DNA of 64,000 nt from Paracidovorax wautersii (GCF_900113035.1 NZ_FONX01000006.1:218851-282850); one strand, 5' to 3'; positions 8,556 through 17,977 are shown, counted from the stretch's first letter. Made by a program: numbers and translations. Notes: generated by a model not told the origin, from the sequence alone.

Positions 8556-8649
8556 CGTCGTTGGAGGATGTGGGGCCACTGTTGATATTCCAGGTGGCGA
8601 GCTTCATGGCGGGGCTATCAAGGTAAGAGACGAGGGCGCGGCGGTGCGG

Positions 8650-9144
8650 TCAGCCGCGCCGGTAGCTGACGAAGGAGAACGGCAGGCCACCGGGGGTGGA
8701 CTGCTGCACGGGCGAGCGGGCGGTTTCCCGCCATTCGGGGCCGAGCACGGGGGCGAAGGCGTCGGCGACGAAGTCCTGGTGGATCTCGGTCACCTCCACG
8801 CCGTCGGCGAGCGGCAGGGCCTGGGCATAGATCTGCGCGCCGCCCATGGCCCAGACGGCTTCGCCGTGCGGCCGGGCCAGTTCCAGCGCGTGTTCCAGGC
8901 TGCAGGCGCGCAGCGCGCCCTCGGCCTGCCAGGCGTCCTGGCGCGTGACCACGATGTTGGTGCGGCCGGGCAGCGGGCGAAAGCGTGCGGGCAGCGAATC
9001 CCAGGTCCTGCGCCCCATGATCACCGTGCCGCCCATGGTGAGCTGCTTGAAATGCGCCAGGTCTTCCGGCAGGTGCCAGGGCATGGCGTTGTTCAGGCCG
9101 ATGCCGCCGTTGGCGGCGCGTGCGTAGATGAGTCGCAAGGTCAT
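8650..9144 (-). CDS. folA: dihydrofolate reductase
   Basis: Reduces dihydrofolate to tetrahydrofolate with NADPH in the cytoplasm, the partner reaction to thymidylate synthase encoded upstream on the same strand. The 164 residues match normal chromosomal DHFR length. Visible motifs are [19 protein letters not shown] (substrate pocket), [12 protein letters not shown] (NADPH site), and [14 protein letters not shown]. It is the last gene of a thyA/DUF4337/folA run and marks the chromosomal side of the island junction. Confidence 0.95.
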   Translation of the reverse strand: MTLRLIYARAANGGIGLNNAMPWHLPEDLAHFKQLTMGGTVIMGRRTWDSLPARFRPLPGRTNIVVTRQDAWQAEGALRACSLEHALELARPHGEAVWAMGGAQIYAQALPLADGVEVTEIHQDFVADAFAPVLGPEWRETARSPVQQSTPGGLPFSFVSYRRG

Positions 9145-9178
9145 GATGCTGCGTGGTGCCGGCTTCGTGGGAACGGCA

Positions 9179-9772
9179 TCACAGGTGCATGGCCGCGACC
9201 ACGCCCAGGGCCATGCCCAGGCCCGCGACGCCGTACATGCCCCACTGCAGCCACTTGCGGCGCGTGAGCAGCGCGATGGCCGCCAGCGCGATGGCGACCT
9301 GCAGCACCGTGGTGGCCTGCGCCCAGCGGTGGTGCTGGTGCATCTGCGCTTCGCTCTGTTCGTCCAGCCCTTGCGACTGGGCTTCCAGCGCCTCGGCCTT
9401 CTTCTTGATGTCGTTCTTTTCCAGCTCGTAGCGGTCCAGCTTGGCCTGCAGCTCGGGCTTGCGGTTGTCCGCGGCCAGATCGCGTGCCAGCTCGGTCACG
9501 GACTGCTTGGTGCTCTTGGACTGGTAGTAGGCCCACTGGTTGGCCGCCTCGGTCTTCTTGATGGCGGCGTCGTTCTTGATGAGGCCGGCATTGGCCTGCG
9601 TGGCGCCGCCCATGTAGGAAAAGATGGCGCCCACCGTGGCGATGATGGCCGTCGCCATGGCGATGCGGTTGGTCATCGAGCCGTGGTCGGCATCGGTGGG
9701 ATGGGCGTGCTGGGCGGCATGCTCGACCGCGTGGTCGTGCGGCCCATGGACGTGGAAGCCGTGGGAGGACAT
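9179..9772 (-). CDS. DUF4337 family membrane protein
   Basis: 197 residues. A His-rich N-terminus (HVHGPHDHAVEHAAQHAH) precedes a first membrane helix near 53-70 (IAMATAIIATVGAIFSYMGG), a charged helical middle that is probably coiled coil (KLDRYELEKNDIKKKAEALE) and two C-terminal helices. The family is conserved in proteobacteria with no known function. The ATG at 9772 is chosen since the longer open frame runs back through thyA. It lies between thyA and folA but behind a terminator-like hairpin, so it may have its own promoter. Confidence 0.8.
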   Translation of the reverse strand: MSSHGFHVHGPHDHAVEHAAQHAHPTDADHGSMTNRIAMATAIIATVGAIFSYMGGATQANAGLIKNDAAIKKTEAANQWAYYQSKSTKQSVTELARDLAADNRKPELQAKLDRYELEKNDIKKKAEALEAQSQGLDEQSEAQMHQHHRWAQATTVLQVAIALAAIALLTRRKWLQWGMYGVAGLGMALGVVAAMHL

Positions 9773-9804
9773 GGGGTGGGATCGCTGGAAAGTAGAGGAA
9801 GAGG

Positions 9805-9828
9805 AAAAGGCCCGGGCACCGCCCGGGC
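9805..9828 (-). terminator. Rho-independent terminator after thyA
   Basis: On the minus strand, GCCCGGGC, a 3-base loop and GCCCGGGC form a strong GC hairpin followed by CTTTTCC, 4 bases past the thyA stop. Confidence 0.7.
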
Positions 9829-9831
9829 GCT

Positions 9832-10671
9832 TCAGACCGCGACCGGCGCCTTGATGGCCGGATGGTGCTCGTAGCCGCGCACCTCGAAGTCTTCGAACTG
9901 GTAGTCGAACAGGCTCTCGGGCCGGCGCAGGATGTGCAGCGTGGGGTAGGGGTGCGGCGCGCGCGACAGCTGCAGTTCCACCTGCTCGAAGTGGTTGCTG
10001 TAGATGTGGCAGTCGCCGCCCGTCCAGATGAAGTCGCCCACGTCCAGGTTGCATTGCTGCGCCACCATGTGCGTCAGCAGCGCGTAGCTGGCGATGTTGA
10101 AGGGCACGCCCAGGAAGATGTCCGCGCTGCGCTGGTAGAGCTGGCAACTCAAGCGGCCTCGCTCGCCCGCAGCCTGCGGCGGCGCCACGTAGAACTGGAA
10201 GAAGGCGTGGCAGGGCATGAGCGCCATCTTGTCCAGATCGGCCACGTTCCAGGCGCTCACGATGATGCGGCGCGAGTCGGGGTTGGTCTTGAGCGTCTGC
10301 ACCACCTGGCTGATCTGGTCGATGTGGCCGCCGTCCGGCGTGGGCCAGCTGCGCCACTGCACGCCATAGACGGGGCCCAGGTCGCCGTCCTCGCGCGCCC
10401 ATTCGTCCCAGATGGTGACGCCGCGTTCCTTGAGCCACAGGTTGCTGCTGGAGCCTGTGAGGAACCACAGCAGCTCGGTGATGATGGACCGGAGGTGGAC
10501 CTTCTTGGTCGTGACCAGCGGAAAGCCCTCGTTCAGGTCGAAGCGCATCTGGTAGCCGAACACGCTGCGGGTGCCGGTGCCGGTGCGGTCGCCCTTGGAC
10601 ACGCCATGGGTATAGACGTGGCGCATGAAATCTTCGTACTGGGAGCGCACGGGGCGGGAGGTGTCGGTCAT
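9832..10671 (-). CDS. thyA: thymidylate synthase
   Basis: Methylates dUMP to dTMP using methylene-tetrahydrofolate, producing the dihydrofolate that FolA recycles. The 279-residue length is standard. Visible are the N-terminal [13 protein letters not shown], the catalytic cysteine in [12 protein letters not shown], the [18 protein letters not shown] signature and the folate-binding [10 protein letters not shown] region. It is followed by a terminator-like hairpin and then DUF4337 and folA on the same strand. Confidence 0.97.
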   Translation of the reverse strand: MTDTSRPVRSQYEDFMRHVYTHGVSKGDRTGTGTRSVFGYQMRFDLNEGFPLVTTKKVHLRSIITELLWFLTGSSSNLWLKERGVTIWDEWAREDGDLGPVYGVQWRSWPTPDGGHIDQISQVVQTLKTNPDSRRIIVSAWNVADLDKMALMPCHAFFQFYVAPPQAAGERGRLSCQLYQRSADIFLGVPFNIASYALLTHMVAQQCNLDVGDFIWTGGDCHIYSNHFEQVELQLSRAPHPYPTLHILRRPESLFDYQFEDFEVRGYEHHPAIKAPVAV

Positions 10672-10833
10672 GGGCGGAGGGCGCTCGGGCAGCGCGTTCG
10701 CAACGTTGGAAAGGCCGCGATTTTAGGCTGCGAGCCTGAAGCCCTGCCGGTGGCGCTGCAAGGGCCTTGAGGGCGAAGGCGCTAAGCTTGGGCGATGACC
10801 CATTCCACGGCCCGCCGGGCCGGCCTTGCCACC

Positions 10834-11352
10834 ATGTCTTTCGCCAAGTCGTCCCTTGCTTTCGTCTCTCTCGCCGCCGTGCTGGCGGGCTGCGCCAGCA
10901 ACGTTCCTCTCACGCCTGCAGCGCCCCCCGCGCCTGCGGCACAGGCTGCGCAGGCGCCCCGGGCCGCAGCCGCACCGGCAGCAGCCGACCCGTGGGCGGG
11001 CGTGCCGGCGCTGGTGGGCACCTATCCGTCTGACGGCGTGGACTTCCTGCGCACCGGCCCCATCGCCGAGCGGCTCCAGGGGCTGCTCGGGCCCGTCAAC
11101 TACCCGGTGTTCGTGAAGAACATGGGCACCAGCGGCCCGCTGCGCAAAGAGGGCTCGCTCTTCTACATCATGGGCAACCGCCCGCACCAGGGCGGCGAGG
11201 AATCGGCCGCCATGGTGCTGGACCCCAAGCGCGATGCCATGCGCGCCTGGCTGCAGACGGGCGACGAGGAATGGGACGTGCAGGACGCCGGCCCGGCCGT
11301 GCCGCTGCCGGCCGAGGTGCGGCAGTTCATGCAGAACGCCCGCGGGGGCTGA
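10834..11352 (+). CDS. predicted lipoprotein of unknown function
   Basis: 172 residues from the chosen ATG. A signal peptide ends in the lipobox LAAVLAGC with the lipidated Cys at residue 20, followed by an Ala/Pro linker and a small folded domain (PALVGTYPSDGVDFLRTGP, then SLFYIMGNRPHQGGEES). An in-frame ATG at 10795 would add 13 residues and make the signal peptide unusually long. I do not recognise the domain; it could be an inhibitor-like or heat-shock-type periplasmic fold. Confidence 0.75.
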   Translation: MSFAKSSLAFVSLAAVLAGCASNVPLTPAAPPAPAAQAAQAPRAAAAPAAADPWAGVPALVGTYPSDGVDFLRTGPIAERLQGLLGPVNYPVFVKNMGTSGPLRKEGSLFYIMGNRPHQGGEESAAMVLDPKRDAMRAWLQTGDEEWDVQDAGPAVPLPAEVRQFMQNARGG

Positions 11353-11373
11353 GCGCCCGCCCGGGGCGGCTCC

Positions 11374-12828
11374 TCAGCCCTGCGGCTGCGGCTGAAGCTG
11401 CGGGGCCGCCACCGGCAGCAGGCACTGCGGGTTCATGAGTCCCTGCGGATCGAGCGCTCCCTTGATGGCGCGCATCATCATGAGCGCCACGGGCGACTGG
11501 TACTGCTGCAGCTTGTCCACCTTGAGCGCGCCCACGCCGTGCTCGGCCGAGAACGAACCGCCGAACTTCGCCACCGCCTCATAGACCAGATCGTTCACGC
11601 GGGCTTCCTCGTCGCGCAGGAAGGCCTTGGGGTCGCCCTCGGCCGGGGCCTGCACGTTGTAGTGCAGGTTGCCGTCGCCCAGGTGGCCGAAGTTCACCAG
11701 CCGCACGCCCGCGATCTCGCGCTGCAGCAGCGCGTCGGCATAGTCCACGAAGGCCGGGATGCGCGAGATGGGCACGGAAATATCGTGCTTGATGTTCAGC
11801 CCTTCCTCGGCCTGGGCCAGCGGAATGCTCTCGCGGATGTGCCAGAGCTGGTGCGCCTGCGCCAGGTTCTCGGCCACCACGGCGTCGCTCACGCAGCCGG
11901 CGTCGAAGGCGGTTTCCAAGAGTGCTTCGAAGCGCGCGCGGGCGTGGTCCTCGGATTCGCTGTCGCTGTTTTCCAGCAGCACGGCGTAGGGCACGTCGGC
12001 CTGGTCGATGAAGGGCACGCGCAGCTGCGGCATGTGGCGTGCGACCAGGCTCAGGGCGAAGCGGCCCATCACCTCGAAGCCGGTCAGGCCCGCGCCCAGG
12101 TGCTTGTGCGCCAGCGCCAGCAGCTGCACGGCGTGCTCCATCGACGGCACGGCGGCCCAGGCGGTGAGGCTGGCGGCGGGCTGGGGAAAGAGCTTCATCG
12201 TCGCCGCGGTGATGATGCCCAGCGTGCCTTCGCTGCCGATGAAGAGGTCGCGCAGGTCGTAGCCGGTGTTGTCCTTGCGCAGGCCCTTGAGGCCGTCCCA
12301 GATTTCGCCCTGGGGCGTGACCACTTCCAGCCCCAGGCAGAGTTCGCGCGCATTGCCGTAGCGCAGCACCTGCGTGCCGCCGGCATTGGTGGCCAGGTTG
12401 CCGCCGATGGTGCAGCTGCCTTCGGCCGCCAGGCTCAGGGGAAAGAGCAGGCCGGCCTTTTCCGCCGTGTCCTGCACGTTCTGCAGGATGGCGCCGGCCT
12501 CCACGGTCAGCGTGAGGTTGTCGGCATCCACGGCGCGCACGGCGTTCATGCGCGCGAGGCTCAGCAGCACCTGGGTGCCGGAGGCATCGGGGATGGAGCC
12601 CACCGACAGGCCCGTGTTGCCGCCCTGCGGCACGATGGCCGCGCCCGCTGCGGCGCAGGCGCGCACCACGGCGGCCACTTCCTGCGTGCTGGCCGGGCGC
12701 ACCACGGCCAGCGCCTTGCCGCGCGCACGGCGGCGCCAGTCCTGCTCCCAGGCGGTGAGGTCGCCTTCGGTCAGCACATGGGCGGCGCCGACGGTCTGGC
12801 GCAGGGTGTCGATCAGCGGATGGGACAT
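11374..12828 (-). CDS. FAD-binding oxidoreductase, GlcD / D-2-hydroxyacid dehydrogenase family
   Basis: Predicted flavoprotein oxidising a D-2-hydroxyacid such as D-lactate, glycolate or D-2-hydroxyglutarate. The N-terminal PCMH FAD domain (about 35-215) shows IVPQGGNTGLSVG and GGNLATNAGGTQVLRYGN. The C-terminal cap domain holds GHLGDGNLHYNV near 375 and SAEHGVGALK near 425, both typical of this family. Its 484 residues are normal length. Substrate cannot be settled from sequence, and there are no glcEF neighbours to support glycolate oxidase. Confidence 0.85.
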   Translation of the reverse strand: MSHPLIDTLRQTVGAAHVLTEGDLTAWEQDWRRRARGKALAVVRPASTQEVAAVVRACAAAGAAIVPQGGNTGLSVGSIPDASGTQVLLSLARMNAVRAVDADNLTLTVEAGAILQNVQDTAEKAGLLFPLSLAAEGSCTIGGNLATNAGGTQVLRYGNARELCLGLEVVTPQGEIWDGLKGLRKDNTGYDLRDLFIGSEGTLGIITAATMKLFPQPAASLTAWAAVPSMEHAVQLLALAHKHLGAGLTGFEVMGRFALSLVARHMPQLRVPFIDQADVPYAVLLENSDSESEDHARARFEALLETAFDAGCVSDAVVAENLAQAHQLWHIRESIPLAQAEEGLNIKHDISVPISRIPAFVDYADALLQREIAGVRLVNFGHLGDGNLHYNVQAPAEGDPKAFLRDEEARVNDLVYEAVAKFGGSFSAEHGVGALKVDKLQQYQSPVALMMMRAIKGALDPQGLMNPQCLLPVAAPQLQPQPQG

Positions 12829-12936
12829 GGCGTTCTCGGTCTCTCGCGAAAAAACGGTAGGTGGATGCGTTGAGGGGCGGGCGTGGGGCCGGGCCGTTCG
12901 TCGTCGTCGTTATTTTTTGTTTTGCGGATTCGGAAA

Positions 12937-13344
12937 TCAGGGCGCGGTGGCCGCAGCCGCCGTGCCGGCCGCCCGGGCATGGCGCTGGCGCAGCCGCACG
13001 TGCAGCGCGCAGGCGGTGAAGAGCAGCAGGCACAGCGCCACCTCGGCCAGCGCCAGCCAGCGGCCCGTGCCGATGTCGCTCCACGCGCGCACCACGCCTT
13101 CGGTGAAATAGAGCCACACCACCAGGCTGACCCAGCGGTAGGTGTACATGCGCCGCTTGAGCAGCCCCGCCAGCGGAAAGGCCAGCGGCAGCGCCTTGAG
13201 CGCCAGCCACGAGCCGCCCGGGCGCAGGGGCGCGAGCCACAGCTCCCAGGCCAGGCTGAGCACGATGAGGCCCAGCAGGCTGCCCACCGCCAGCCAGCGG
13301 GTGGCGGCGACGTCCTGGGCGGGGAGAGGCGGGGAAGAGGGCAT
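12937..13344 (-). CDS. DUF2069 inner-membrane protein
   Basis: 135 residues with about four membrane helices (WLAVGSLLGLIVLSLAWELW; a second around residue 48; VSLVVWLYFTEGVVRAW; ALAEVALCLLLFTACAL). This matches DUF2069, a small membrane protein family common in beta- and gammaproteobacteria with no assigned function. It is transcribed divergently from yihY. Confidence 0.8.
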   Translation of the reverse strand: MPSSPPLPAQDVAATRWLAVGSLLGLIVLSLAWELWLAPLRPGGSWLALKALPLAFPLAGLLKRRMYTYRWVSLVVWLYFTEGVVRAWSDIGTGRWLALAEVALCLLLFTACALHVRLRQRHARAAGTAAAATAP

Positions 13345-13475
13345 GCGCGTGTGCGGTGGATGGTGGTGGACGGCGGGCGAGAGGCCTTGCTGTGCGAGGC
13401 GATGCGCCGGCCGGTGCCGCGGCGGATGGCCGGGGGCCGGCGGCGCCGCGGATGGAATCGGGGATCATATCGGCC

Positions 13476-14756
13476 ATGAGCATTTCCCTGCAGGCCGCCG
13501 TGCTGCGCTTCGAGGCGTGGCTGGCGCAGCTTTCCCACTTTCCGTGGCGCACCACGGCGCACACGCTGCGCGAGCGTTTCCGCGAAGACCGGCTGGGCCT
13601 CACGGCCAGCAGCCTCACCTTCACCACGCTGCTGGCGCTGGTGCCGTTCTTCACCGTGGCGCTGGCGCTGTTCACGGCCTTTCCCATCTTCGGGCAGATG
13701 CAGTTCTCGCTGCAGCGCTGGCTGGTCGAAAGCCTGGTGCCCGACAGCATCTCCCGCCCCGTGCTGGGCTACCTCACGCAGTTCGCGGCCAAGGCCAGCG
13801 GGCTAGGGGTGGCGGGCTTCTCCATCCTGCTGGTGACGGCGCTGGCGCTCATCCTGACCATCGACCGCACGCTCAACAACATCTGGCGCGTGCCCCGGCT
13901 GCGCCCGCTGGGCCAGCGGGTGCTGATCTACTGGGCGGTCATCACGCTGGGGCCGCTGGTGCTGGCCAGCAGCCTGGCGCTGACCACCTCGGTGGCGTCG
14001 GCGGCCTCGCGCGGCATCGGCGAGACGCTGCCCGGCGGCGCGCGCTTTCTGTTCGATGCCATCGAATTCTTCGTGCTGGCGGCCGGCACCGCCGCGCTCT
14101 ACCGCTACGTGCCCAACACCCAGGTGAGCTGGCGGCATGCCTGGGCGGGCGGGGTGTTCGTCTCCATCGGCATCGAGCTGGCCAAGAAGGTGCTGGGCCT
14201 GTACATCGCCTCGGTGCCGACCTATTCCGTGCTCTACGGCACCTTCGCCACGCTGCCCATTCTGCTGCTGTGGGTCTATGTGGCCTGGGTCATCGTGCTG
14301 CTGGGCGCCGTGGTGGCGGCCTACCTGCCCAGCCTGCTGGCGGGCGTGGCGCGCAGCGCCAGCGGCCAGGGCTGGACCTTCCAGCTGGCGGTGGAGGCGC
14401 TGCAGCTGCTGCACGCGGCGCGGGTGACGCCCGAGCGGGGCTGGCCGGCCGCGCGCCTGGCGCAGGCGTTGAGGGTGGACGTGCTGCAGCTCGAACCCGT
14501 GCTGCAGGTGCTCACGGCGCTGGACTGGGCCGTGCAGGTGAACGAGGCCGCCGCCGGCGCGCCCGAAAGCGCCGAGCCGCGCTACGTGCTGGTGGCGGAC
14601 CCGGAAAGCACCCCGCTGGAGCCGCTGGTGCGGCGCCTGCTGATCGAGCGGGCCGAGAGCCTGGAGCGCTTCTGGGGCAATGCGGGGCTGGAGGTCATCA
14701 AGCTGGCCGACGTGCTGCCCCGGCCGCCGCGCCTGCCGTATGCCGGTGCGGCATGA
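13476..14756 (+). CDS. yihY: YihY/BrkB family inner-membrane protein
   Basis: 426 residues from the ATG at 13476, where the conserved N-terminus begins (FPWRTTAHTLRERFREDRLG then LTASSLTFTTLLALVP). About six membrane helices follow, ending near residue 285 with LPILLLWVYVAWVIVLLGA. The C-terminal cytoplasmic part of about 140 residues looks like a winged-helix extension (LLHAARVTPERGWPAARLAQ). The family was once called ribonuclease BN, but the activity is not accepted; its role is unknown. A dispersed repeat with terminator-like hairpins lies at its 3' end. Confidence 0.85.
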   Translation: MSISLQAAVLRFEAWLAQLSHFPWRTTAHTLRERFREDRLGLTASSLTFTTLLALVPFFTVALALFTAFPIFGQMQFSLQRWLVESLVPDSISRPVLGYLTQFAAKASGLGVAGFSILLVTALALILTIDRTLNNIWRVPRLRPLGQRVLIYWAVITLGPLVLASSLALTTSVASAASRGIGETLPGGARFLFDAIEFFVLAAGTAALYRYVPNTQVSWRHAWAGGVFVSIGIELAKKVLGLYIASVPTYSVLYGTFATLPILLLWVYVAWVIVLLGAVVAAYLPSLLAGVARSASGQGWTFQLAVEALQLLHAARVTPERGWPAARLAQALRVDVLQLEPVLQVLTALDWAVQVNEAAAGAPESAEPRYVLVADPESTPLEPLVRRLLIERAESLERFWGNAGLEVIKLADVLPRPPRLPYAGAA

Positions 14757-14821
14757 TTGCTATCTATTTAATAGCTTAATGCCCTTGATTCGCAAGGGCT
14801 ACGGGGCGATTTGACCTGAAT
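14753..14821. repeat. dispersed intergenic repeat typical of Comamonadaceae, two small hairpins
   Basis: GCTATCTATTTAATAGC and GCCCTTGATTCGCAAGGGC form adjacent stem-loops between convergent yihY and hpnE, ending within the last codons of hpnE. I recognise this class of element (attgctat...aatagct..., then a second stem and a conserved tail) from Acidovorax-like genomes. It may act as a bidirectional terminator. Confidence 0.55.
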
Positions 14822-16124
14822 TTTGCAGCTGCCGCGCCGCCGCCGAGCCGCTGAGCACCGCCCCTTCCAGCGTCGCCGGATAAGGCCCTTGCACATAGTC
14901 GCCGCAGGCCAGCAGGCGCGGGGCGACGGCCTGCGCGGGGCGCTGCAGGCCGGGTGTGCAGGCGAAGGTGGCGCGCTTTTCCACCACGGTGCGCAGCACG
15001 CGCAGGGCCGGCAGGCCGAGTTCTTCGGCCGCCTGCTGCAGCACCTGGCGCTCCAGCGCCTCGCGTTCGCCCTCGAAGGCGCTCACCACGAAGGCCAGCA
15101 GCCCGGCCGGCCCACCCAGTCGGGCGCGGTCGAACACGAACTGTGCCGGCCGATCGGCTCTGGCGCGCAGCGCCAGCATGGGCGCGGGCAGCAGCGGGCC
15201 CGGGGCCCCGGCCTGCTGCGCATAGACCGTGGCGATGGCCGTGTGGCGCAGCGCGTCGGCACCGTCGGCCCAGGCATGCAGGGCGGTGGCATCGCCGGCG
15301 GGGGCTGCGCCGCGCACCAGCCGGGCGGCCTCTGGCGCGGGCGTGGCCAGCAGCACCGCCTCGAAGGCCTCGCGGCCCTGGCGGGTCTCGACCTGCCAGC
15401 CGCCGCCTTCGGCCGGATGCAGCGCCGCCACCCGCTCGCCGCTGCGCACCGTGTGGCCGTTTTCGCGCAGCCACTGCGCGGCGGGTTCGGGCAAGAGCGC
15501 GCCCAGGTCGGCGCGCGGCAGCAGCAGGTGCGAGCCGCCGCGCCCGCTGAACAGGCTGTCGCGCAGCACGCGCAGAAACACCTGGCCGCTGGATTGGTGG
15601 GCCGGCGTGTTCAGCGCCGAAACGCAGAGCGGGTCGATGAATTCTTCCTGCAGCCGCCGCGGCAGATGCGCGCAGAGCTGCGCGACGCTGGCCGAGGGCG
15701 CGCAGGCGAAGCCGCCCAGCCGCCAGGCCGCCGCCGTGCGCAGCAGCGCCGCGCGCTCGCGCCAGCCCCAGCCGCGCGCGCGGGCGATGCCCCAGAGCGC
15801 ATCCCAGGGCGGCGCCCAGTCGGGCAGCTGCAGGCCGGAGCCGTCGGCATAGCGCAGCGCCAGCGGCAGGCGCAGCAGCGCAGGCGATTCGGCCACGCCC
15901 ACCGAGCGCATCAGCGCCAGGCATTCGGCATACGCGCCGATCAGGATGTGCTGGCCGTTGTCGAGGGTGAGGGGCTGGCCGCCATCGCCTTCGGCCGTCA
16001 GGGCGCGGGCCCGGCCGCCCAGGGTGCGTGCGGCCTCGAAGACGGTCACGCCGTGGCCGGCCCGGGCCGCGCCCAGCGCAGCCGCCAGGCCCGCCCAGCC
16101 GGCGCCGACGACGGCGACGCGCAT
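14799..16124 (-). CDS. hpnE: hydroxysqualene dehydroxylase HpnE
   Basis: FAD-dependent amine-oxidase-fold enzyme that converts hydroxysqualene to squalene, the last step of the HpnCDE route to hopanoid precursors. The 441 residues begin with the dinucleotide fold VAVVGAGWAGLAAAL and include TLDNGQHILIGAY near 63 and the C-terminal FAD motif LACGDYVQGPYPATLEGAV. It starts 2 bases after hpnD ends, so the two are an operon. The ATG at 16124 is set by the FAD-binding N-terminus; longer frames run through hpnD. Confidence 0.9.
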   Translation of the reverse strand: MRVAVVGAGWAGLAAALGAARAGHGVTVFEAARTLGGRARALTAEGDGGQPLTLDNGQHILIGAYAECLALMRSVGVAESPALLRLPLALRYADGSGLQLPDWAPPWDALWGIARARGWGWRERAALLRTAAAWRLGGFACAPSASVAQLCAHLPRRLQEEFIDPLCVSALNTPAHQSSGQVFLRVLRDSLFSGRGGSHLLLPRADLGALLPEPAAQWLRENGHTVRSGERVAALHPAEGGGWQVETRQGREAFEAVLLATPAPEAARLVRGAAPAGDATALHAWADGADALRHTAIATVYAQQAGAPGPLLPAPMLALRARADRPAQFVFDRARLGGPAGLLAFVVSAFEGEREALERQVLQQAAEELGLPALRVLRTVVEKRATFACTPGLQRPAQAVAPRLLACGDYVQGPYPATLEGAVLSGSAAARQLQNSGQIAP

Positions 16125-16126
16125 GG

Positions 16127-16966
16127 CTACATGCGCCCCAGCGCCTGCATCTTCCAGGCCAGCCAGAACTTGCGCAGCGGCGTGAGCGCGATGCGCTGGT
16201 GCAGCACCTGGAAGTTCTCGGCCTCGATCTCGCGCAGCAGCGTGCGGTAGATGCTGGCCATCATCAGGCCGGGCTTCTGCGCGCGGCGGTCGGCGTCGGG
16301 CAGCAGGGCCAGGGCCTCGTCGTAGAGGCGGTGGGCGCGCTCGGCCTGGAAGCGCATCAGCGCGGTGAAGCGGTCCGAATACTGGCGCTTGAGGATCTCG
16401 TGCGCCTTCACATCGAACTGCTGCAGCTCCGAGACGGGCAGGTAGATGCGGCCCATCATGGCGTCCTCGCCCACGTCGCGGATGATGTTGGTGAGCTGGA
16501 AGGCCAGGCCCAGGCGGTGGGCGTATTCGGTGGTGGCGGCCTCGGCCTGGCCGAAGATGCGCGCGGCCACCTCGCCCACCACGCCGGCCACCAGGTGGCA
16601 GTAGCGCGAGAGGCCCGCGAAGTCGAGGTAGCGGGTCTGCTCCAGATCCATCTGGCAGCCTTCGATCACGGCCTGCAGGTGGCGCTCCTCGATGCCGTAG
16701 CCGGCGGTGTGCGGCATCAGCGCCTGCATCACCGGGTGCGTGGCCTGGCCCGCAAAGGACTTGGCGACTTCGGCCTGCCACCAGGCGAGCTTGGTGCGGG
16801 CCACGCCCGCGTCCGAGACTTCATCGACCACGTCGTCCACCTCGCGGCAGAACGCATAGAAGGCGGTGATGGCGGCGCGGCGCGCGGCGGGCAGGAACAG
16901 GAAGGCGTAATAGAAGCTGCTGCCGGAGCCGGCGGCTTTTTGCTGGACGTACTGTTCCGGTGTCAT
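16127..16966 (-). CDS. hpnD: presqualene diphosphate synthase HpnD
   Basis: Condenses two farnesyl diphosphates to presqualene diphosphate. The trans-prenyltransferase fold is shown by the aspartate motif FCREVDDVVDEV near 42-53 and the second motif TNIIRDVGEDAMMGRIYLP near 160-180. The length is 279 residues from the ATG at 16966. An in-frame ATG at 17026 would add 20 residues without family support; neither start has a strong ribosome site. It is co-transcribed with hpnE and divergent from the phosphoesterase gene at 17084. Confidence 0.9.
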   Translation of the reverse strand: MTPEQYVQQKAAGSGSSFYYAFLFLPAARRAAITAFYAFCREVDDVVDEVSDAGVARTKLAWWQAEVAKSFAGQATHPVMQALMPHTAGYGIEERHLQAVIEGCQMDLEQTRYLDFAGLSRYCHLVAGVVGEVAARIFGQAEAATTEYAHRLGLAFQLTNIIRDVGEDAMMGRIYLPVSELQQFDVKAHEILKRQYSDRFTALMRFQAERAHRLYDEALALLPDADRRAQKPGLMMASIYRTLLREIEAENFQVLHQRIALTPLRKFWLAWKMQALGRM

Positions 16967-17083
16967 AGGAGCCGGATTGTCCCATGGGGCCGGGGCCTGC
17001 CGGCCGTGGCGCGGCCGCGTCGTCACGCGCCCGACATGCGCCTGTCACGCCGCTGCCATGGCGCAGGCAGAGCATCCCGGTTC

Positions 17084-17977
17084 ATGCAACGCGACGACGC
17101 TTTCCTGAACGCCTGGCGCACCGCCGGCACTCCTGTGGACGACGAAACGGCCGCAGGGCCGGCGCCCGGGAGGCCGGTGCAGCGCTACCGCACGCTCTGG
17201 ATCTCCGACCTGCACCTGGGCACGCCCGGCTGCCAGGCCGAGGCCTTGCTGGACTTCCTGCGCCACACCGAATGCGAGACGCTCTATCTGGTGGGCGACA
17301 TCGTCGATGGCTGGCAGCTGCGCCGCAACTGGTACTGGCCGCAGGCCCACAACGACGTGGTGCAGAAGCTGCTGCGCAAGGCGCGCAAGGGCACGCGGGT
17401 GATCTTCATCCCCGGCAACCACGACGAATTCGCGCGGCGCTACCTGCACCTCAACTTCGGCGGCGTCACCGTGGCCGAGGACTGGGTGCATGAAACGGCC
17501 GACGGCCGCAAGCTCTGGGTGATCCACGGCGACCTGTTCGACGGCGTGATCCAGTGCGCCAAGTGGCTGGCCCACGTGGGCGATTCGCTCTACGAGTTCA
17601 CGCTGCGGCTCAACCGCCACCTCAACACGCTGCGCGCCCGCATGGGGCTGCCGTACTGGTCGCTCTCGCAATACCTCAAGCGCCGCGTCAAGCGCGCGGT
17701 GAGCTATGTGGACGACTTCGAGAACGCCGTGGCCCGCGAGGCCAAGAAGCGCGGCCTGCAGGGCGTGGTCTGCGGCCACATCCACCATGCGGAGCTGCGC
17801 GACATCGGCGGCACGCTCTACGCCAACGACGGCGACTGGGTGGAGAGCCTCACGGCCCTGGCCGAGCAGGCCGACGGCACGCTGCAGATCCTGCAGTGGA
17901 GCGAATTCCTGCCGGCGGCGCGCCACAAGGCCGCCCGCAAGGCAGCCGCCGCGGCCAAGACCGCACAGCATGTTTGA
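17084..17977 (+). CDS. LpxH-like calcineurin-type metallophosphoesterase
   Basis: 297 residues resembling UDP-2,3-diacylglucosamine pyrophosphatase-like enzymes. All metal-binding motifs are visible: ISDLHLG near 41, YLVGDIVDGW near 66, FIPGNHDEFAR near 107, HGDLFDG near 145 and VCGHIHHAEL near 228. The family also contains phosphatases of unknown substrate, so lipid A synthesis is not certain. Its stop overlaps the start of the glycosyltransferase gene by 8 bases, suggesting a shared lipid-related task. Confidence 0.85.
   Translation: MQRDDAFLNAWRTAGTPVDDETAAGPAPGRPVQRYRTLWISDLHLGTPGCQAEALLDFLRHTECETLYLVGDIVDGWQLRRNWYWPQAHNDVVQKLLRKARKGTRVIFIPGNHDEFARRYLHLNFGGVTVAEDWVHETADGRKLWVIHGDLFDGVIQCAKWLAHVGDSLYEFTLRLNRHLNTLRARMGLPYWSLSQYLKRRVKRAVSYVDDFENAVAREAKKRGLQGVVCGHIHHAELRDIGGTLYANDGDWVESLTALAEQADGTLQILQWSEFLPAARHKAARKAAAAAKTAQHV

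Larger units (their letters stand above)
1..8640. mobile_element. right part of an integrated genomic island (left end outside window)
   Basis: The stretch contains a metal-efflux ATPase, two plasmid-type partition cassettes, a Cas4-like nuclease pair and, at its right edge, a P4-type tyrosine integrase followed by inverted repeats and then the chromosomal folA gene. Plasmid-style partition genes beside an integrase fit an integrative element with a stage of extrachromosomal maintenance. The left end lies outside the window, so no flanking repeat pair can be shown. The right boundary is inferred to fall between the inverted repeats ending at 8555 and the end of folA at 8650. Confidence 0.6.

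Noticed and set aside
13476..14756. Ribonuclease BN
   Set aside because: The YihY family carries this old name, but the protein is a membrane protein without nuclease motifs.
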